Assembly (NCBI GenBank): GCA_022843145.1 | Contig: JALHOF010000019.1 | Coordinates: 1-64,000, forward strand | DNA from: Hyphomicrobium sp. | GTDB lineage: Bacteria > Pseudomonadota > Alphaproteobacteria > Rhizobiales > Hyphomicrobiaceae | Reading direction: 5' to 3' | DNA: 64,000 nucleotides | Shown: piece after piece, positions 43,068 to 52,748 of the stretch | Layout of the letters: each line of letters begins with the position of its first letter | Numbering within the stretch: the first letter of the stretch is position 1 | Notes under the pieces: model-generated | Database searches by the model: none | Seen by the model: only the letters and a program-made list of their open reading frames with translations | What the model was told of the DNA's origin: nothing | Program-made: the position numbers and the translations under genes

Positions 43068-44252
43068 ATGGCGACGGAGGAAGCATTCGACGCCATCGTG
43101 ATCGGCGCGGGCGCCGCGGGGCTGATGTGCGCGTTGACCGCGGGTCAGCGCGGACGCCGGGTGCTGCTGCTCGAACATACCGACAAGGCGGGCGCGAAGA
43201 TCCTGATTTCGGGCGGGGGTCGGTGCAATTTCACCAATCTCGACAGCACGCCGGATCGGTTTTTATCGGACAACCCCCATTTCTGTACGTCGGCGCTGCG
43301 GCGCTATTCGCAGAATGACTTCATCGCGCTGGTGCAGCGGCACCGCATCCCGTTCCATGAAAAAACGCTGGGGCAATTGTTCTGCGACGGCTCGGCACGG
43401 GCGGTCGTTGCGATGCTGCTCGACGAATGCACACGCGGCGGCGTCGACCTGCGGCTCGGCGTGACCGTGACCAGCGTCAGCCGGCCCGGTCCCTTTCGCG
43501 TCGAAACGCGGTCGGGCGTGTTCAGCGCGCCGGCGCTGGTGCTGGCGACGGGCGGGCTGTCGATTCCCAAGATGGGCGCCACCGGCTTCAGCCACGACAT
43601 CGCCAGGCAGTTCGGTCTGGCGGTCACCGAAACGCGACCCGGACTGGTGCCGTTGACGGTTGGAGCGGGGCCCTCGGGCTTCGACCCGGCGCTGGCGGGC
43701 GTGTCGCAGCAGGCGGTGGTTTCGTTCGAGAAGCAGCGCTTCCGCGAGAACATTCTGTTCACCCATCGCGGCCTATCCGGCCCGGCGATCCTGCAGATCT
43801 CGTCGTACTGGCGGCCGGGCTCCGAGATCACAGTGGATCTGCTGCCCGACCTCGACGCGGCAGCGCTTCTGATCGAGCGTAAGCGGACGCGACCGAAGGC
43901 GGCAATGCAAACCGTGCTCGCTGACGTGATGCCGGCGCGGCTGGCGCAGGCTCTGGTCGCCGCGAACTTGCCTCCAGCCGAATTGGCCAACATGCCGGAG
44001 CGCACACTCGCGAGCTTCGCCAGCCGGCTGAAGGCCTGGACCGTCCGTCCGGCGGGCACCGAAGGATATGCGAAAGCCGAGGTGACGCGCGGCGGCATCG
44101 ATACGCGGGGGCTATCGTCGAAGACGATGGAAGCGCGCGACGTCGGCGGGCTGTTCGCCATCGGGGAAGCGGTCGATGTGACCGGCTGGCTCGGTGGCTA
44201 CAATTTCCAATGGGCCTGGTCGAGCGGCCGGGCGGCGGGGGAAAGCGTCTGA
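43068..44252 (+). CDS. HI0933/BaiN-type flavoprotein (NAD(P)/FAD-dependent oxidoreductase)
   Basis: 394-aa FAD protein: dinucleotide motif DAIVIGAGAAGLMCALTAGQ at the N-terminus, AGAKILISGGGRCNFTN as the family signature, and the late GLFAIGEAVDVTGWLGGYNF closing the FAD site. Length and signatures match the HI0933/YhiN family; only BaiN, a bile-acid dehydrogenating member, has a known reaction. Start 43068 with GGGAAGAACGAGG upstream; the open frame to 42765 is shadow. Confidence 0.93.
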   Translation: MATEEAFDAIVIGAGAAGLMCALTAGQRGRRVLLLEHTDKAGAKILISGGGRCNFTNLDSTPDRFLSDNPHFCTSALRRYSQNDFIALVQRHRIPFHEKTLGQLFCDGSARAVVAMLLDECTRGGVDLRLGVTVTSVSRPGPFRVETRSGVFSAPALVLATGGLSIPKMGATGFSHDIARQFGLAVTETRPGLVPLTVGAGPSGFDPALAGVSQQAVVSFEKQRFRENILFTHRGLSGPAILQISSYWRPGSEITVDLLPDLDAAALLIERKRTRPKAAMQTVLADVMPARLAQALVAANLPPAELANMPERTLASFASRLKAWTVRPAGTEGYAKAEVTRGGIDTRGLSSKTMEARDVGGLFAIGEAVDVTGWLGGYNFQWAWSSGRAAGESV

Positions 44253-44439
44253 TCGCTTCGACGCTCAGCCGCGCCGCTGCGCCGCTGCGGGCCGGCCGCC
44301 GAAATCTGCGCCATTGCAAGGCGCATTGAACCGCGCTTCATGACGCTTATATGACAATGCGGCGATGCGGCGAATTGCAACTCGCTTGCGCCCGTTTCCG
44401 GCTACGTCGGCTTTGTTGCGTGCCGGCCATCATCATTGC

Positions 44440-45342
44440 ATGAGCATCAAGAGGACGGCCCCCCGCATGGCCCTGATCGACACTGCACGCTCCAAACTGG
44501 GCGAGGCTTACGACACGGTCAAATCGTGGCAGCAGTTGCAGCTCTTCTTCACGGTCCTGGCGATCGTCATTCTACTCAGTCTCGCGAAGGCGCTGATCCA
44601 CTGGATTGGCTTAGAGTTCCTGTCACTCAATCCGCTGTTCACGAGCGCCATCGGCGGCGCGATCTTCATCATCGGCTTCCTGCTGTCGAGCATCCTTTCC
44701 GATTACAAGGAGGCGGAGCGGCTGCCGTCTGAAATCCGCGTCGCTCTCGAGGCAGTGCACGACGACGTAACGGAGTACGCCGCCGGCCGCGACGGCTACA
44801 ATATCCTGAAACTCCGAACCCTGCTGCTCGACATCGTGCGCTCGCTGCGCAAGGGGCTTTCCGACGACCCCGACCATGACGGTTTGCGGCACACCTTGCA
44901 GCAAGTCGATAAACTGAGCCCGATCTTCGGCGATCTCGAGCGTGCCGGTATGCAGCCCAATTTCGTGACCCGCTTGCGCGGGGCGCAGGACGCGCTGCGG
45001 CGCAGTCTGTTCCGGATCTACCACATCCAATCGACACAGTTCGTCCCGTCGATCCACATTCTCGTCTACACGCTCGTCGGATCGGTGATCACCTTGCTGC
45101 TGTTTCTGGAAACCGAAGGGTCGCCTGAATCCGCGATCATGTTCGGCTTCGTTTCGTACATGTTCATTTATGCCTTGCACTTGATCAACATGCTTGAAAA
45201 GCCGTTCCGCAAGGGCTCCGACACCCTCGACGACGTCAGCCTCTTCCTGTTGCGGGAGTTCGACGACAAGCTGTCCCGATTGGTCGCCAAGAACGCAGAA
45301 GCGCCTCCCGTCGAACGCGCGCGCGAAGGCTTCATGCATTGA
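44440..45342 (+). CDS. Four-segment membrane protein of unknown function
   Basis: 300-aa inner-membrane protein: two N-terminal segments (FFTVLAIVILLSLAKALIHW; FTSAIGGAIFIIGFLLSSIL), a helical cytoplasmic region (about 100-210, with LLLDIVRSLRKGLSDDPDHD), two further segments (IHILVYTLVGSVITLLLFLE; IMFGFVSYMFIYALHLINML) and a C-terminal helical tail (DVSLFLLREFDDKLSRLVAK). The layout resembles bestrophin or DUF4239-like channels but no signature confirms this. Start could also be 44467. Confidence 0.72.
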   Translation: MSIKRTAPRMALIDTARSKLGEAYDTVKSWQQLQLFFTVLAIVILLSLAKALIHWIGLEFLSLNPLFTSAIGGAIFIIGFLLSSILSDYKEAERLPSEIRVALEAVHDDVTEYAAGRDGYNILKLRTLLLDIVRSLRKGLSDDPDHDGLRHTLQQVDKLSPIFGDLERAGMQPNFVTRLRGAQDALRRSLFRIYHIQSTQFVPSIHILVYTLVGSVITLLLFLETEGSPESAIMFGFVSYMFIYALHLINMLEKPFRKGSDTLDDVSLFLLREFDDKLSRLVAKNAEAPPVERAREGFMH

Positions 45343-45367
45343 CGCGACAGCGGCGAGGCGGATCCTC

Positions 45368-46036
45368 TCAGCGCGTCGCCGGGGGCAGGCTGCCTAGATC
45401 GGCGATGTACCATTCCTCGGTCGGGACGACGGCCGGATTTTCGCCGTTGCCGTAGATCCAGCTATCGACGGCGAAACGCTTCTTCGTGCCCTTGTCCTCG
45501 AGCACGGCGGTCCAGTGCGTCCAGCCGGCAACGCCGCGCAGATAGTTCTCCTTCGCAAATGGCGTACCCACGGTGTGATGCTTTAGCAGACCGGCGTTGG
45601 CGAGCACGGTCAGATAGCTCGTCGTGTTCGTGGCCTCGTCGACGCAATCCTGCTGCGTTGGATCGCCGGACGCGGCGAAATCCATGCCTGGCCGGTCGTC
45701 CTTTGTGCCGATCGCATCGCCGACACGCGTTTCGATCCACCCGACCGCATACGCCACGCCGCGCCGCTCATCCTCGGCGGTGTCCGTCTTGCCGCGCCAC
45801 TTCTTCATGATCGCGCCGAGTTCGGCGAGATCGGTCTCGGTGAATCGAACCCGCGTCTGGCTGCGGCAGCCATAGGCATGGCAGACATGCACCGTCGCAC
45901 TCGTGGCGCTGCCCTTAGGCTCCGGCACCGAGAACGTCGCGAAATGCCCCTCCGCCGAGCCGAACCCGGCGTGCGTGCAGCCGCCAAGCCATAGCGCCGC
46001 GATCAGCACCCCGGCAGCCCGCGTTCGACCGGCCAT
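45368..46036 (-). CDS. Lipoprotein of unknown function
   Basis: 222-aa lipoprotein: signal AAGVLIAALWLGGC with the lipobox Cys at residue 20. The mature part includes TVHVCHAYGCRSQTRVRFTE, GVAYAVGWIETRVGDAIGTK and GDPTQQDCVDEATNTTSYLT, then a beta-rich C-terminus (FAVDSWIYGNGENPAVVPTE). Three Cys plus QQDCVDEATN-type spacing hint at a transglutaminase- or papain-like relation, which I cannot confirm. Start 46036 has GGGGGA upstream. Convergent with the membrane-protein gene. Confidence 0.75.
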   Translation of the reverse strand: MAGRTRAAGVLIAALWLGGCTHAGFGSAEGHFATFSVPEPKGSATSATVHVCHAYGCRSQTRVRFTETDLAELGAIMKKWRGKTDTAEDERRGVAYAVGWIETRVGDAIGTKDDRPGMDFAASGDPTQQDCVDEATNTTSYLTVLANAGLLKHHTVGTPFAKENYLRGVAGWTHWTAVLEDKGTKKRFAVDSWIYGNGENPAVVPTEEWYIADLGSLPPATR

Positions 46037-46205
46037 CCCATCCCCCAGCGTAACGACCCCGTGGATCGGACCTATCACCTGAGTGATTCGCTGCAAAATG
46101 CCGCGCGTTTCCGGCCCCGGGTTATCCTCGCAACCCACTGTTCGGCGGTAAACGACAGGGCGCCTGCCTCGCCGCGCATTTGCTTCGGCGGCCGCAGCGT
46201 TCTAA

Positions 46206-47654
46206 ATGTCGCCCATGACCAGGAAAGACCCCATTCATGTGATCGGCGGCGGACTCGCGGGCTCGGAAGCAGCGTGGCAGATCGCCCAGGCCGGCGTCCC
46301 CGTGGTGCTGCACGAAATGCGCCCGGTTCGGATGACCGACGCGCACAAGACCGAAGGCTTGGCCGAACTCGTCTGCTCGAATTCGTTCCGCTCCGACGAG
46401 TGGGAAACCAACGCCGTCGGTCTGCTGCACGCCGAGATGCGCCGCGCCGGTTCCTTGATCCTCGACGCAGGCGACAAGACCAAGCTGCCGGCGGGCGGCG
46501 CGCTCGCCGTCGACCGCTATGCGTTTTCAAACGCCGTCACGGCGGCGCTGACCGCGCATCCCCTCGTCACCGTGAATCGCGGCGAGGTTGCCGGCTTGCC
46601 GCCCGTCGAATGGGACAGCGTCATCGTCGCGACCGGCCCCCTCACTTCGCCCGCCCTCAGCAGCGCCATCGCGGGACTGACAGGCGAAACCGAACTCGCT
46701 TTCTTCGACGCCATCGCGCCCGTCATCCATCGCGACAGCATCGATACGTCGATCGCCTGGTTCCAGTCGCGCTATGACAAGGCCGGCCCAGGCGGCGCAG
46801 GATCGGGCGGCACCGGCGCCGACTACCTCAATTGCCCGATGACGCGCGACGAGTACAACGGCTTCATCGATGCGCTTCTCGCTGGCGACAAGACCGTGTT
46901 CAAGGAGTGGGAGGCGTCGACGCCCTACTTCGACGGCTGCCTGCCGGTCGAGGTCATGGCCGAGCGTGGGCGCGAAACCCTGCGCTTCGGACCCATGAAG
47001 CCCGTCGGCCTCGACGATCCGCGCACCGGGCGCTGGCCCTACGCCGTGGTTCAGCTCAGGCAGGACAACGCACTCGCCACGCTGTGGAACATGGTCGGCT
47101 TTCAGACCAAGCTGAAGCATGCCGAGCAGGTGCGCATCTTCCGCATGATCCCGGGCCTCGAGAGTGCCGAGTTCGCGCGCCTCGGTGGGCTCCACCGCAA
47201 CACCTACCTCAACTCGCCGAAGGTTCTCGATCGCGGTCTGAGGCTGAAGGCCATGCCACGTCTCCGTTTCGCGGGCCAGATCACCGGTGTAGAAGGCTAT
47301 GTCGAGAGCGCAGCCATCGGGCTGCTCGCAGGCCGCTTTGCCGCAGCCGAGCGCTTGGGACACTCGGCCGCCGCCCCGCCGCCGACGACCGCGCTCGGTG
47401 CGCTCCTCGACCACATCACGGGTGGCCACGTCCTCGTCGAGGAAGCCGCTCATCCCGAGTTGCCGGGACAAAGCCGGCGCAGCTCATTCCAGCCGATGAA
47501 CATCAACTACGGCCTGCTGCCGCCGCTCGACGACGCCCCGACCACGGCCGCGGACGGCAAGCGGTTGAAGGGCAAGGAGCGCGGGTTTGCCAAGAAGCGT
47601 CTAATGTCGCAGCGCGCCATGACCGACGTCGGGCGCTGGCTCGACGGCGGCTGA
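46206..47654 (+). CDS. trmFO: Folate-dependent tRNA m5U54 methyltransferase TrmFO
   Basis: 482-aa flavoprotein that methylates U54 of tRNA using methylene-tetrahydrofolate and FADH2. Recognised by [40 protein letters not shown], the FAD/folate loops, the substrate region [15 protein letters not shown], and the C-terminal [14 protein letters not shown]. Conserved cysteines, including the VCSN cysteine, match the family. Two ATGs (46206 and 46215) are possible. Next to the secDF/Mth938 region as in other Rhizobiales. Confidence 0.97.
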   Translation: MSPMTRKDPIHVIGGGLAGSEAAWQIAQAGVPVVLHEMRPVRMTDAHKTEGLAELVCSNSFRSDEWETNAVGLLHAEMRRAGSLILDAGDKTKLPAGGALAVDRYAFSNAVTAALTAHPLVTVNRGEVAGLPPVEWDSVIVATGPLTSPALSSAIAGLTGETELAFFDAIAPVIHRDSIDTSIAWFQSRYDKAGPGGAGSGGTGADYLNCPMTRDEYNGFIDALLAGDKTVFKEWEASTPYFDGCLPVEVMAERGRETLRFGPMKPVGLDDPRTGRWPYAVVQLRQDNALATLWNMVGFQTKLKHAEQVRIFRMIPGLESAEFARLGGLHRNTYLNSPKVLDRGLRLKAMPRLRFAGQITGVEGYVESAAIGLLAGRFAAAERLGHSAAAPPPTTALGALLDHITGGHVLVEEAAHPELPGQSRRSSFQPMNINYGLLPPLDDAPTTAADGKRLKGKERGFAKKRLMSQRAMTDVGRWLDGG

Positions 47655-47883
47655 ACCCTATCCGATGCGGACGCAATCCACACGCAGCGGCGCGCGGCGC
47701 GTGCCGTCCTCGGCTGTTTCAGAAAGTGTTTTGCCGAGAAAATCCACAATCCATCAGCAACTTACCCTTAGCCTTCCGGAACCAAAACCTGTGCGCGCCG
47801 TTTGCCCATCAGTTCCGAGCAAGGGCGCGGCCAGACGATCGGTGACGTGTCACCATTGCGTGCGGGCCAGCGAAGGAGGGCGT

Positions 47884-48360
47884 GTGACGAAAGCTCAATC
47901 CGTCGACTTCGGCACGGATCACATGCGCGCCCGCAGCGAACTTGCGAAGCGCATGCGCACCCTGCCGCGCCTCGATCGGTTTCTGATCATCGACGATGAA
48001 ATCTCCGACGCGAAATGGCTCGTGTCGTCGCTGAAGCTCGTCTGCGGGCACGGCATCGACATCCGCCATGTGCGCTCGCTCGGCACCGCTCTCGACGCGC
48101 TCAAGGCCGCAATCCCGCAACTGCTGTTCCTCGACGACCGCATCTCGCCCGTCGATACGGCGACGAACACAATTCCCTTCATTCGCCGCGCGGGCTATGC
48201 GGGCCCCATCGTCGTCGTCTCCGGGTCCATGACACGGCGGCGCGCTTCGGAACTCATTCGCCAAGGAGCGGCGTCGATGATCCACAAGGATGACATCGAG
48301 AGTGCGCGCGTGGCGGCACTTCTCATCGAGCTGTTCGGTGACGCCAAGAAGGCCTTCTAG
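47884..48360 (+). CDS. Single-domain response regulator (CheY-like receiver)
   Basis: 158-aa stand-alone receiver: acidic pair Asp37-Asp38 in RFLIIDDEI, phosphoacceptor Asp84 in LLFLDDRIS, Ser113 in VVVSGSM and Lys135 in MIHKDD. No output domain. The start is a GTG at 47884 with AAGGAGG 4 nt upstream; the frame upstream to 47665 is unsupported. No cognate kinase is adjacent, so it may act in a phosphorelay or by protein contact. Located right after trmFO, before a convergent hydrolase. Confidence 0.85.
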   Translation: MTKAQSVDFGTDHMRARSELAKRMRTLPRLDRFLIIDDEISDAKWLVSSLKLVCGHGIDIRHVRSLGTALDALKAAIPQLLFLDDRISPVDTATNTIPFIRRAGYAGPIVVVSGSMTRRRASELIRQGAASMIHKDDIESARVAALLIELFGDAKKAF

Positions 48361-48388
48361 CAACGGCCGATGCGCCGTCGCACGACGG

Positions 48389-50359
48389 TTAGCGATCCGC
48401 GTACGTCCGCGGCCCCTGTCCGTGACGTTCGAGAACGGTCCGCGCCTTCTCGACGACGGCATCGGCAATGGCGGCGTGGCCTTCGGCGGTGGGATGGAAC
48501 GCGCCCGAATATGTGGCTGCCAGCATCAACTGGAACCACGAAAACGTTTCGAGCTTCAGCGCCTTCTGCAGAACGGGGCCCGCGACGTGGAAGTTGCCGG
48601 TCAAGAATGCGTCGTTGGGGGTGCGGAACCAGCGCTGCCTGGACGCATAGGGCGGATAATCGGCGGGATTGAACGGCTGCCATCCGTCGTCCGTGCGCCG
48701 CGGTAGACGCAGGTCGTCGGCAACCGAGAAGGCATTGTCGGTGAAGCCGGCGCAGATGCCGCGTCCCAGGAAGTCGGGGCGATGCCGGTCGACGAATGTC
48801 CAGCCGTGGTTCTTGGCGCTCACCCGCATCACGGCATCGAGCCGGTCGGCGATGACGGCCCCCTCTCTCGCCTTGGCGGATGACAGCTTGAGCGCCGGCG
48901 CGACCTCCATGCCGGCCCAGCCGTCGGGACACACCGCCTTGCCATCCGACAACAGCGCCAATCCGGGATATGACGTGAGGATCACGCGATCGCTCTCGTT
49001 CCACGGGATGTGCAGAATATTATGCATCGCACGATTGAGCGCCTTGTAGCGCTCGTCGAGCGTGTTCAGCGCCGCACGCGCCTGCGCCTGGCCGTGCACG
49101 TGACCGACCCAGCCGCCAAGACTCTTGAGAAGCGACTTGTCCTCCAGCACGGCATTGGCGACGAGACGTGAAAAGCCGACGTCATTGCCACCGACCGACA
49201 CGAGCGCGAGGTCGATCTTGCGCGCTTCCTCCGCCGCGCACTTCCGCAGCACCAGGCCGCCCTTCAGGTCGGCGATGGTGCCGCCCATGTGATAGGCCTC
49301 CGGCAGATCCTGCATTGGCGCTTCGCGGTCGGCGCACTGTGCTTCGGCGATCGCCGAGATCTGCGAGAGGTCGGGCGGCTTCGGCACCCACTCGTTGCCC
49401 TTGTAGCGGAGGAAGAGGCCGGCCGTGACTTCGGCACCCGAGCACGCGACCCCGACGTAGGTGATGGCGCGATGCGGATCCTCGAGCGACAGCTGCAGCG
49501 CCGCGCGGAGCTGATACGAGTAGAGCGAGCGATGGCACGCCTGATCGAGCCAGCGCGCGTTCTCGGTGATGAACTCCTTGTCGCCGATCTGCTTCCACGA
49601 GCCGACGCGTGCCGGATAGCCCGCGAGGTCGGCCTTGCCGTAGTCGGCCGCCCGCTCGCGTGAGAACCGCACCGGCTGGTCGGGATTGCCCTCGCCGGAG
49701 CCGAAGCTGTCGCCCATTCCCGCGACGAGAAGGTCGCGCACGCGCACCCGCGTCACAGCGATCTCGCGTCCGCCGATCTCGACCCGCACCTCGACCCCCT
49801 TCGGATAGGGGACCACGAGCCGCACCGGCTCCGCGCAAGGTTGTGTCACCGCCGTGCCGGGATCGTCGCTCGACGGCGCGGTGATCCAAGTGCACGACAC
49901 CGCCGCATCGTCGACACCCTTGATGCTGGTCACGACCGCATGGCTGTCCGGATTGATGTAATTGCTGCCGTTGGGACAAGCGTGCAGGTTGCGCAGGTTG
50001 TGCCAGCAGGTCTGGCCGAACATCGTCGCCGCCCATCCTTCGGGATGACGCGCGGAAAGTTCGCGTTCGGATTCGAGCACGGGGCGGCGCTTCTGGTCGC
50101 CGGCGAGCGCGAGATACGTCTGACGATGGATCTCGGTATCCTTGGGATCGACGAAAAAGCGGAATGAATTCTCGACGCGCCACTCGATGACAGGTGCGGT
50201 GAGCTGCGCCACGAGCGGCGACGATGGCGCCGTCCCCGGCTGCGACAGGCCGACCGCCGGCTCCGTCCCCGGCTCGGGGGGCGACTGTGCGGCAAGCGGC
50301 GTGGCGGTCAGCGCGATACCGAGTGCCAGACCCAATGAGCGTGAAACGCAACGTCGCAT
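48389..50359 (-). CDS. Secreted SGNH/GDSL hydrolase
   Basis: 656-aa exported protein (signal SLGLALGIALTATPLAAQ). The SGNH hydrolase domain has block I GDSFGSGEGNPDQP, block III SVGGNDVGFS, and the catalytic His in FHPTAEGHAAIADA. The ~170 aa before the domain contain Cys pairs (QTCWHNLRNLHACPNG; SCTWIT) and strands. It is much larger than typical GDSL esterases. Start 50359 with GGGAG upstream. Substrate unknown; likely extracytoplasmic ester or acetyl hydrolysis. Confidence 0.9.
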   Translation of the reverse strand: MRRCVSRSLGLALGIALTATPLAAQSPPEPGTEPAVGLSQPGTAPSSPLVAQLTAPVIEWRVENSFRFFVDPKDTEIHRQTYLALAGDQKRRPVLESERELSARHPEGWAATMFGQTCWHNLRNLHACPNGSNYINPDSHAVVTSIKGVDDAAVSCTWITAPSSDDPGTAVTQPCAEPVRLVVPYPKGVEVRVEIGGREIAVTRVRVRDLLVAGMGDSFGSGEGNPDQPVRFSRERAADYGKADLAGYPARVGSWKQIGDKEFITENARWLDQACHRSLYSYQLRAALQLSLEDPHRAITYVGVACSGAEVTAGLFLRYKGNEWVPKPPDLSQISAIAEAQCADREAPMQDLPEAYHMGGTIADLKGGLVLRKCAAEEARKIDLALVSVGGNDVGFSRLVANAVLEDKSLLKSLGGWVGHVHGQAQARAALNTLDERYKALNRAMHNILHIPWNESDRVILTSYPGLALLSDGKAVCPDGWAGMEVAPALKLSSAKAREGAVIADRLDAVMRVSAKNHGWTFVDRHRPDFLGRGICAGFTDNAFSVADDLRLPRRTDDGWQPFNPADYPPYASRQRWFRTPNDAFLTGNFHVAGPVLQKALKLETFSWFQLMLAATYSGAFHPTAEGHAAIADAVVEKARTVLERHGQGPRTYADR

Positions 50360-50411
50360 ATCGATCTCCCGCAGTGTGAATCCGGCTTCGCGCATCGCGA
50401 TGGCGTGGCCG

Positions 50412-51320
50412 TCAGAGCCGCCCGCGCCGGTGTGCGCGCCACAACCGCCAGACCCGCGTCAGCGGCGAGATGAGCGGGGCGACCTCGCCCGGATCGGATT
50501 CCGCACCCGAACTCCGTCTTTCAAGAGCCTGCAAATAGGGCTCGACAAGGGCACACGGCAGAATTGCGGCATTGAGGCTGTGGGGAATTACTGCCGAAAT
50601 TCCGTGCAGTTCCGCCCGATACTGCCGTGCAGCCCCCGCACAGCGGGCCACGACGGCGGCAAGCATCCGCTCCGTATCGTTCTCCTGCGATGCAGCGTCG
50701 CGGAGGGTCATGACGCCGGGCCAATCCAACGGCAAGAGCAGCCGACGGCCAGCAATCGAGCGCGGGAGCGATTGCAGCACGCGCACGAGCCCATAGCTCC
50801 GGCCCGCTACGCGCAGCACGGCATCCGTCGCGGTCGTTTGCGGCACTTCGAGGATGCGAGCAGCGAGGCGGAATCCGGCACCCTCGGTGCCGTCGAGATA
50901 GTCCTCGAGCGCAACTTGATCTTGAATGGGTGTTTCGGCGAACTCGACGGAGCGCGCCTCGACCGCCGCGGCCAGATCCGCCGGGTCGAGCCCACGCCGC
51001 AGCGCCACCCCGCGCAGCGCGTCGGCCAGCGGGTGGCCGGTGGGTGGCGCGCCTGTGGCGAAGCCCTCGATGGTGTCGATCCACCATTGCAGCCGGATCT
51101 CGCCGAGGCGCGGATCGCTGACGACGCGGGGAATCCGCGCGACGTCCCCGAGGAACGCTGCAATCGTGATGATATCGTCGCGCACCGCGCGCGGAGCGAG
51201 CAGCGCCGACAGGTATCGGTCCTGCTCGGTGGTGCGCGCCGCATCACGAATGGTATCGCCCGCGGCGCGGAACCGATTGGCGACCGCGGCAGACGGGGTG
51301 GCGGATGATCGGTCCGACAT
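50412..51320 (-). CDS. Squalene/phytoene synthase-like protein (NDUFAF6-like)
   Basis: 302-aa all-helical isoprenoid-synthase fold protein: DRYLSALLAPRAVRDDIITI, LGEIRLQWWIDTIEGFATGA and SYGLVRVLQSLPRSIAGRRL. True synthases carry two D-x3-D prenyl-diphosphate sites; here neither is intact, so it is closer to NDUFAF6, a non-catalytic respiratory complex I assembly factor. Only 3 bp separate it from the Mth938 (NDUFAF3-like) gene. An adjacency of the two assembly-factor homologues next to secDF recurs in alphaproteobacteria. Confidence 0.85.
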   Translation of the reverse strand: MSDRSSATPSAAVANRFRAAGDTIRDAARTTEQDRYLSALLAPRAVRDDIITIAAFLGDVARIPRVVSDPRLGEIRLQWWIDTIEGFATGAPPTGHPLADALRGVALRRGLDPADLAAAVEARSVEFAETPIQDQVALEDYLDGTEGAGFRLAARILEVPQTTATDAVLRVAGRSYGLVRVLQSLPRSIAGRRLLLPLDWPGVMTLRDAASQENDTERMLAAVVARCAGAARQYRAELHGISAVIPHSLNAAILPCALVEPYLQALERRSSGAESDPGEVAPLISPLTRVWRLWRAHRRGRL

Positions 51321-51323
51321 GCC

Positions 51324-51731
51324 TTACTCCACCGCGATCAGCGCGGCGGCGACGGGCCGGCCCTCGGCGAGCATGATGTTGTAGGTGCGGCAGGCGGCGC
51401 CCGTGCTCATCGGCTCGAGCCCGATGCCCGCGTCCGCGAACGCCGCACGCAGGTCCCTGCTCGGGAACACTTGCGTCCGGCCGGTGCCCAGCAGCAGGAA
51501 GCCGATGTCGGCGGCTTCAGCAAAGACGGCGGCGAGATCATCCCGCGACACGTCCGCCCCGTCCGCGATTTCCCAGCCGTGGACGCCTGACGGCAAGCAC
51601 AGGATCGAGCCTCGGTGACTCATGTCGGCGAAGCGGAAGCCGCCATTGCCATAGGCGTCGATGGCCGCGCGGCCAGGATAGAAGCGGGCCGGACGGCCAT
51701 GCGATGGGCGGACCTCTGCGCCGCCGGACAT
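51324..51731 (-). CDS. Mth938-like (NDUFAF3-like) protein
   Basis: 135-aa DUF498/Mth938-fold protein: YGNGGFRFADMSHRGSILCL, GVHGWEIADGADVSRDDLAA and LLLGTGRTQVFPSRDLRAAF. The mitochondrial relative NDUFAF3 is an early complex I assembly factor whose bacterial homologues lie beside secDF. Spacing is 3 bp to the next gene and 3 bp from secF, so one transcription unit is likely. Confidence 0.93.
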   Translation of the reverse strand: MSGGAEVRPSHGRPARFYPGRAAIDAYGNGGFRFADMSHRGSILCLPSGVHGWEIADGADVSRDDLAAVFAEAADIGFLLLGTGRTQVFPSRDLRAAFADAGIGLEPMSTGAACRTYNIMLAEGRPVAAALIAVE

Positions 51732-51734
51732 CGC

Positions 51735-52697
51735 TCAGGCCTTCGTCGCCGCGCCTGCCGGGGTCTTCGCGGCATTGCCCGACCAGTCGCGCTTGATCCC
51801 GAGATAGCCGAGCAGCGGCGCGCCGATGAAGATCGACGAGTACGTCCCGATAATGATCCCGAACAGCATGGCGAATGTGAAGTTGCGCAGCACTTCGCCG
51901 CCGAAAATATAGAGCGCGATGAGCACCGCGAGCGTCGTCGCGCCGGTCAGCACGGTCCGTGACAACGTCTCGTTGATCGAGAGATTGAGCAACTCCGTGA
52001 GGTCCATCTTCTTGAATTTGCGCAGATTCTCGCGGATGCGGTCGGACACGACGACGGTGTCGTTGACCGAATAGCCGAGAATGGTCAGTAGCGCCGCGAC
52101 GATGGCGAGGTCGAATTCGAGCTGGAACAGCGAGAACAAGCCAACCGTGACCAGCACGTCATGGGCGAGCGCCACGACCGTGCCCAGGGCGAACTGCCAT
52201 TCGAAGCGGAACCAGACATAGGTGATGATGGCGAGGATCGACGCGAGCACGGCAATGATGCCGGTTGTTCGCAACTCGCTCGATACGGCCGGGCCCACCA
52301 CCTCGACGCGCCGCTGCGTGAAACCGTCGCCGAGTGCCGTCACGACCTTGCTCAGCGCGTCCTGCTGCGCCTTGTCGCCGCCCGGCTGCTCCTCGACGCG
52401 GATCAGCACGTCGGTTGGCGCGCCGAAGCTCTGCACCTGCACGTCGCCGAGCCCGAGCCCGCCGAGCTTCTGGCGCACTGCGCTGAGATCGGCCGTGCCG
52501 GACTTCACTTGCACCTCGATCAGCGAGCCGCCCTTGAAGTCGACGCCGTAGTTCAGCCCCTTGACGAAGAACAGACCGAGCGACGCCACCATCGCCAGCA
52601 TCGACAGCGAAAAGCAGATGCCCTTCCACTGCATGAAGTCGAGCCGCGTGCCGTGCGGGAAGAAGTCAAAGCCCTTGAAGTCGGGAACCAGGAACAT
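51735..52697 (-). CDS. secF: Protein translocase subunit SecF
   Basis: 320-aa membrane protein with six segments that works with SecD in proton-driven late steps of Sec export. Opens with FDFFPHGTRLDFMQWKGICF, then GVDFKGGSLIEVQVKSG (P1-head) and the conserved ILGYSVNDTVVVSDRIRENL in the segment 4-5 region, with SINETLSRTVLTGATTL after. Start 52697 ATG; 50 bp after secD. Confidence 0.97.
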   Translation of the reverse strand: MFLVPDFKGFDFFPHGTRLDFMQWKGICFSLSMLAMVASLGLFFVKGLNYGVDFKGGSLIEVQVKSGTADLSAVRQKLGGLGLGDVQVQSFGAPTDVLIRVEEQPGGDKAQQDALSKVVTALGDGFTQRRVEVVGPAVSSELRTTGIIAVLASILAIITYVWFRFEWQFALGTVVALAHDVLVTVGLFSLFQLEFDLAIVAALLTILGYSVNDTVVVSDRIRENLRKFKKMDLTELLNLSINETLSRTVLTGATTLAVLIALYIFGGEVLRNFTFAMLFGIIIGTYSSIFIGAPLLGYLGIKRDWSGNAAKTPAGAATKA

Positions 52698-52748
52698 GGA
52701 ATGCCTCTCCTAAGTCGCGCCTTCGGATGCCCACAAGCATCCGGCGCG

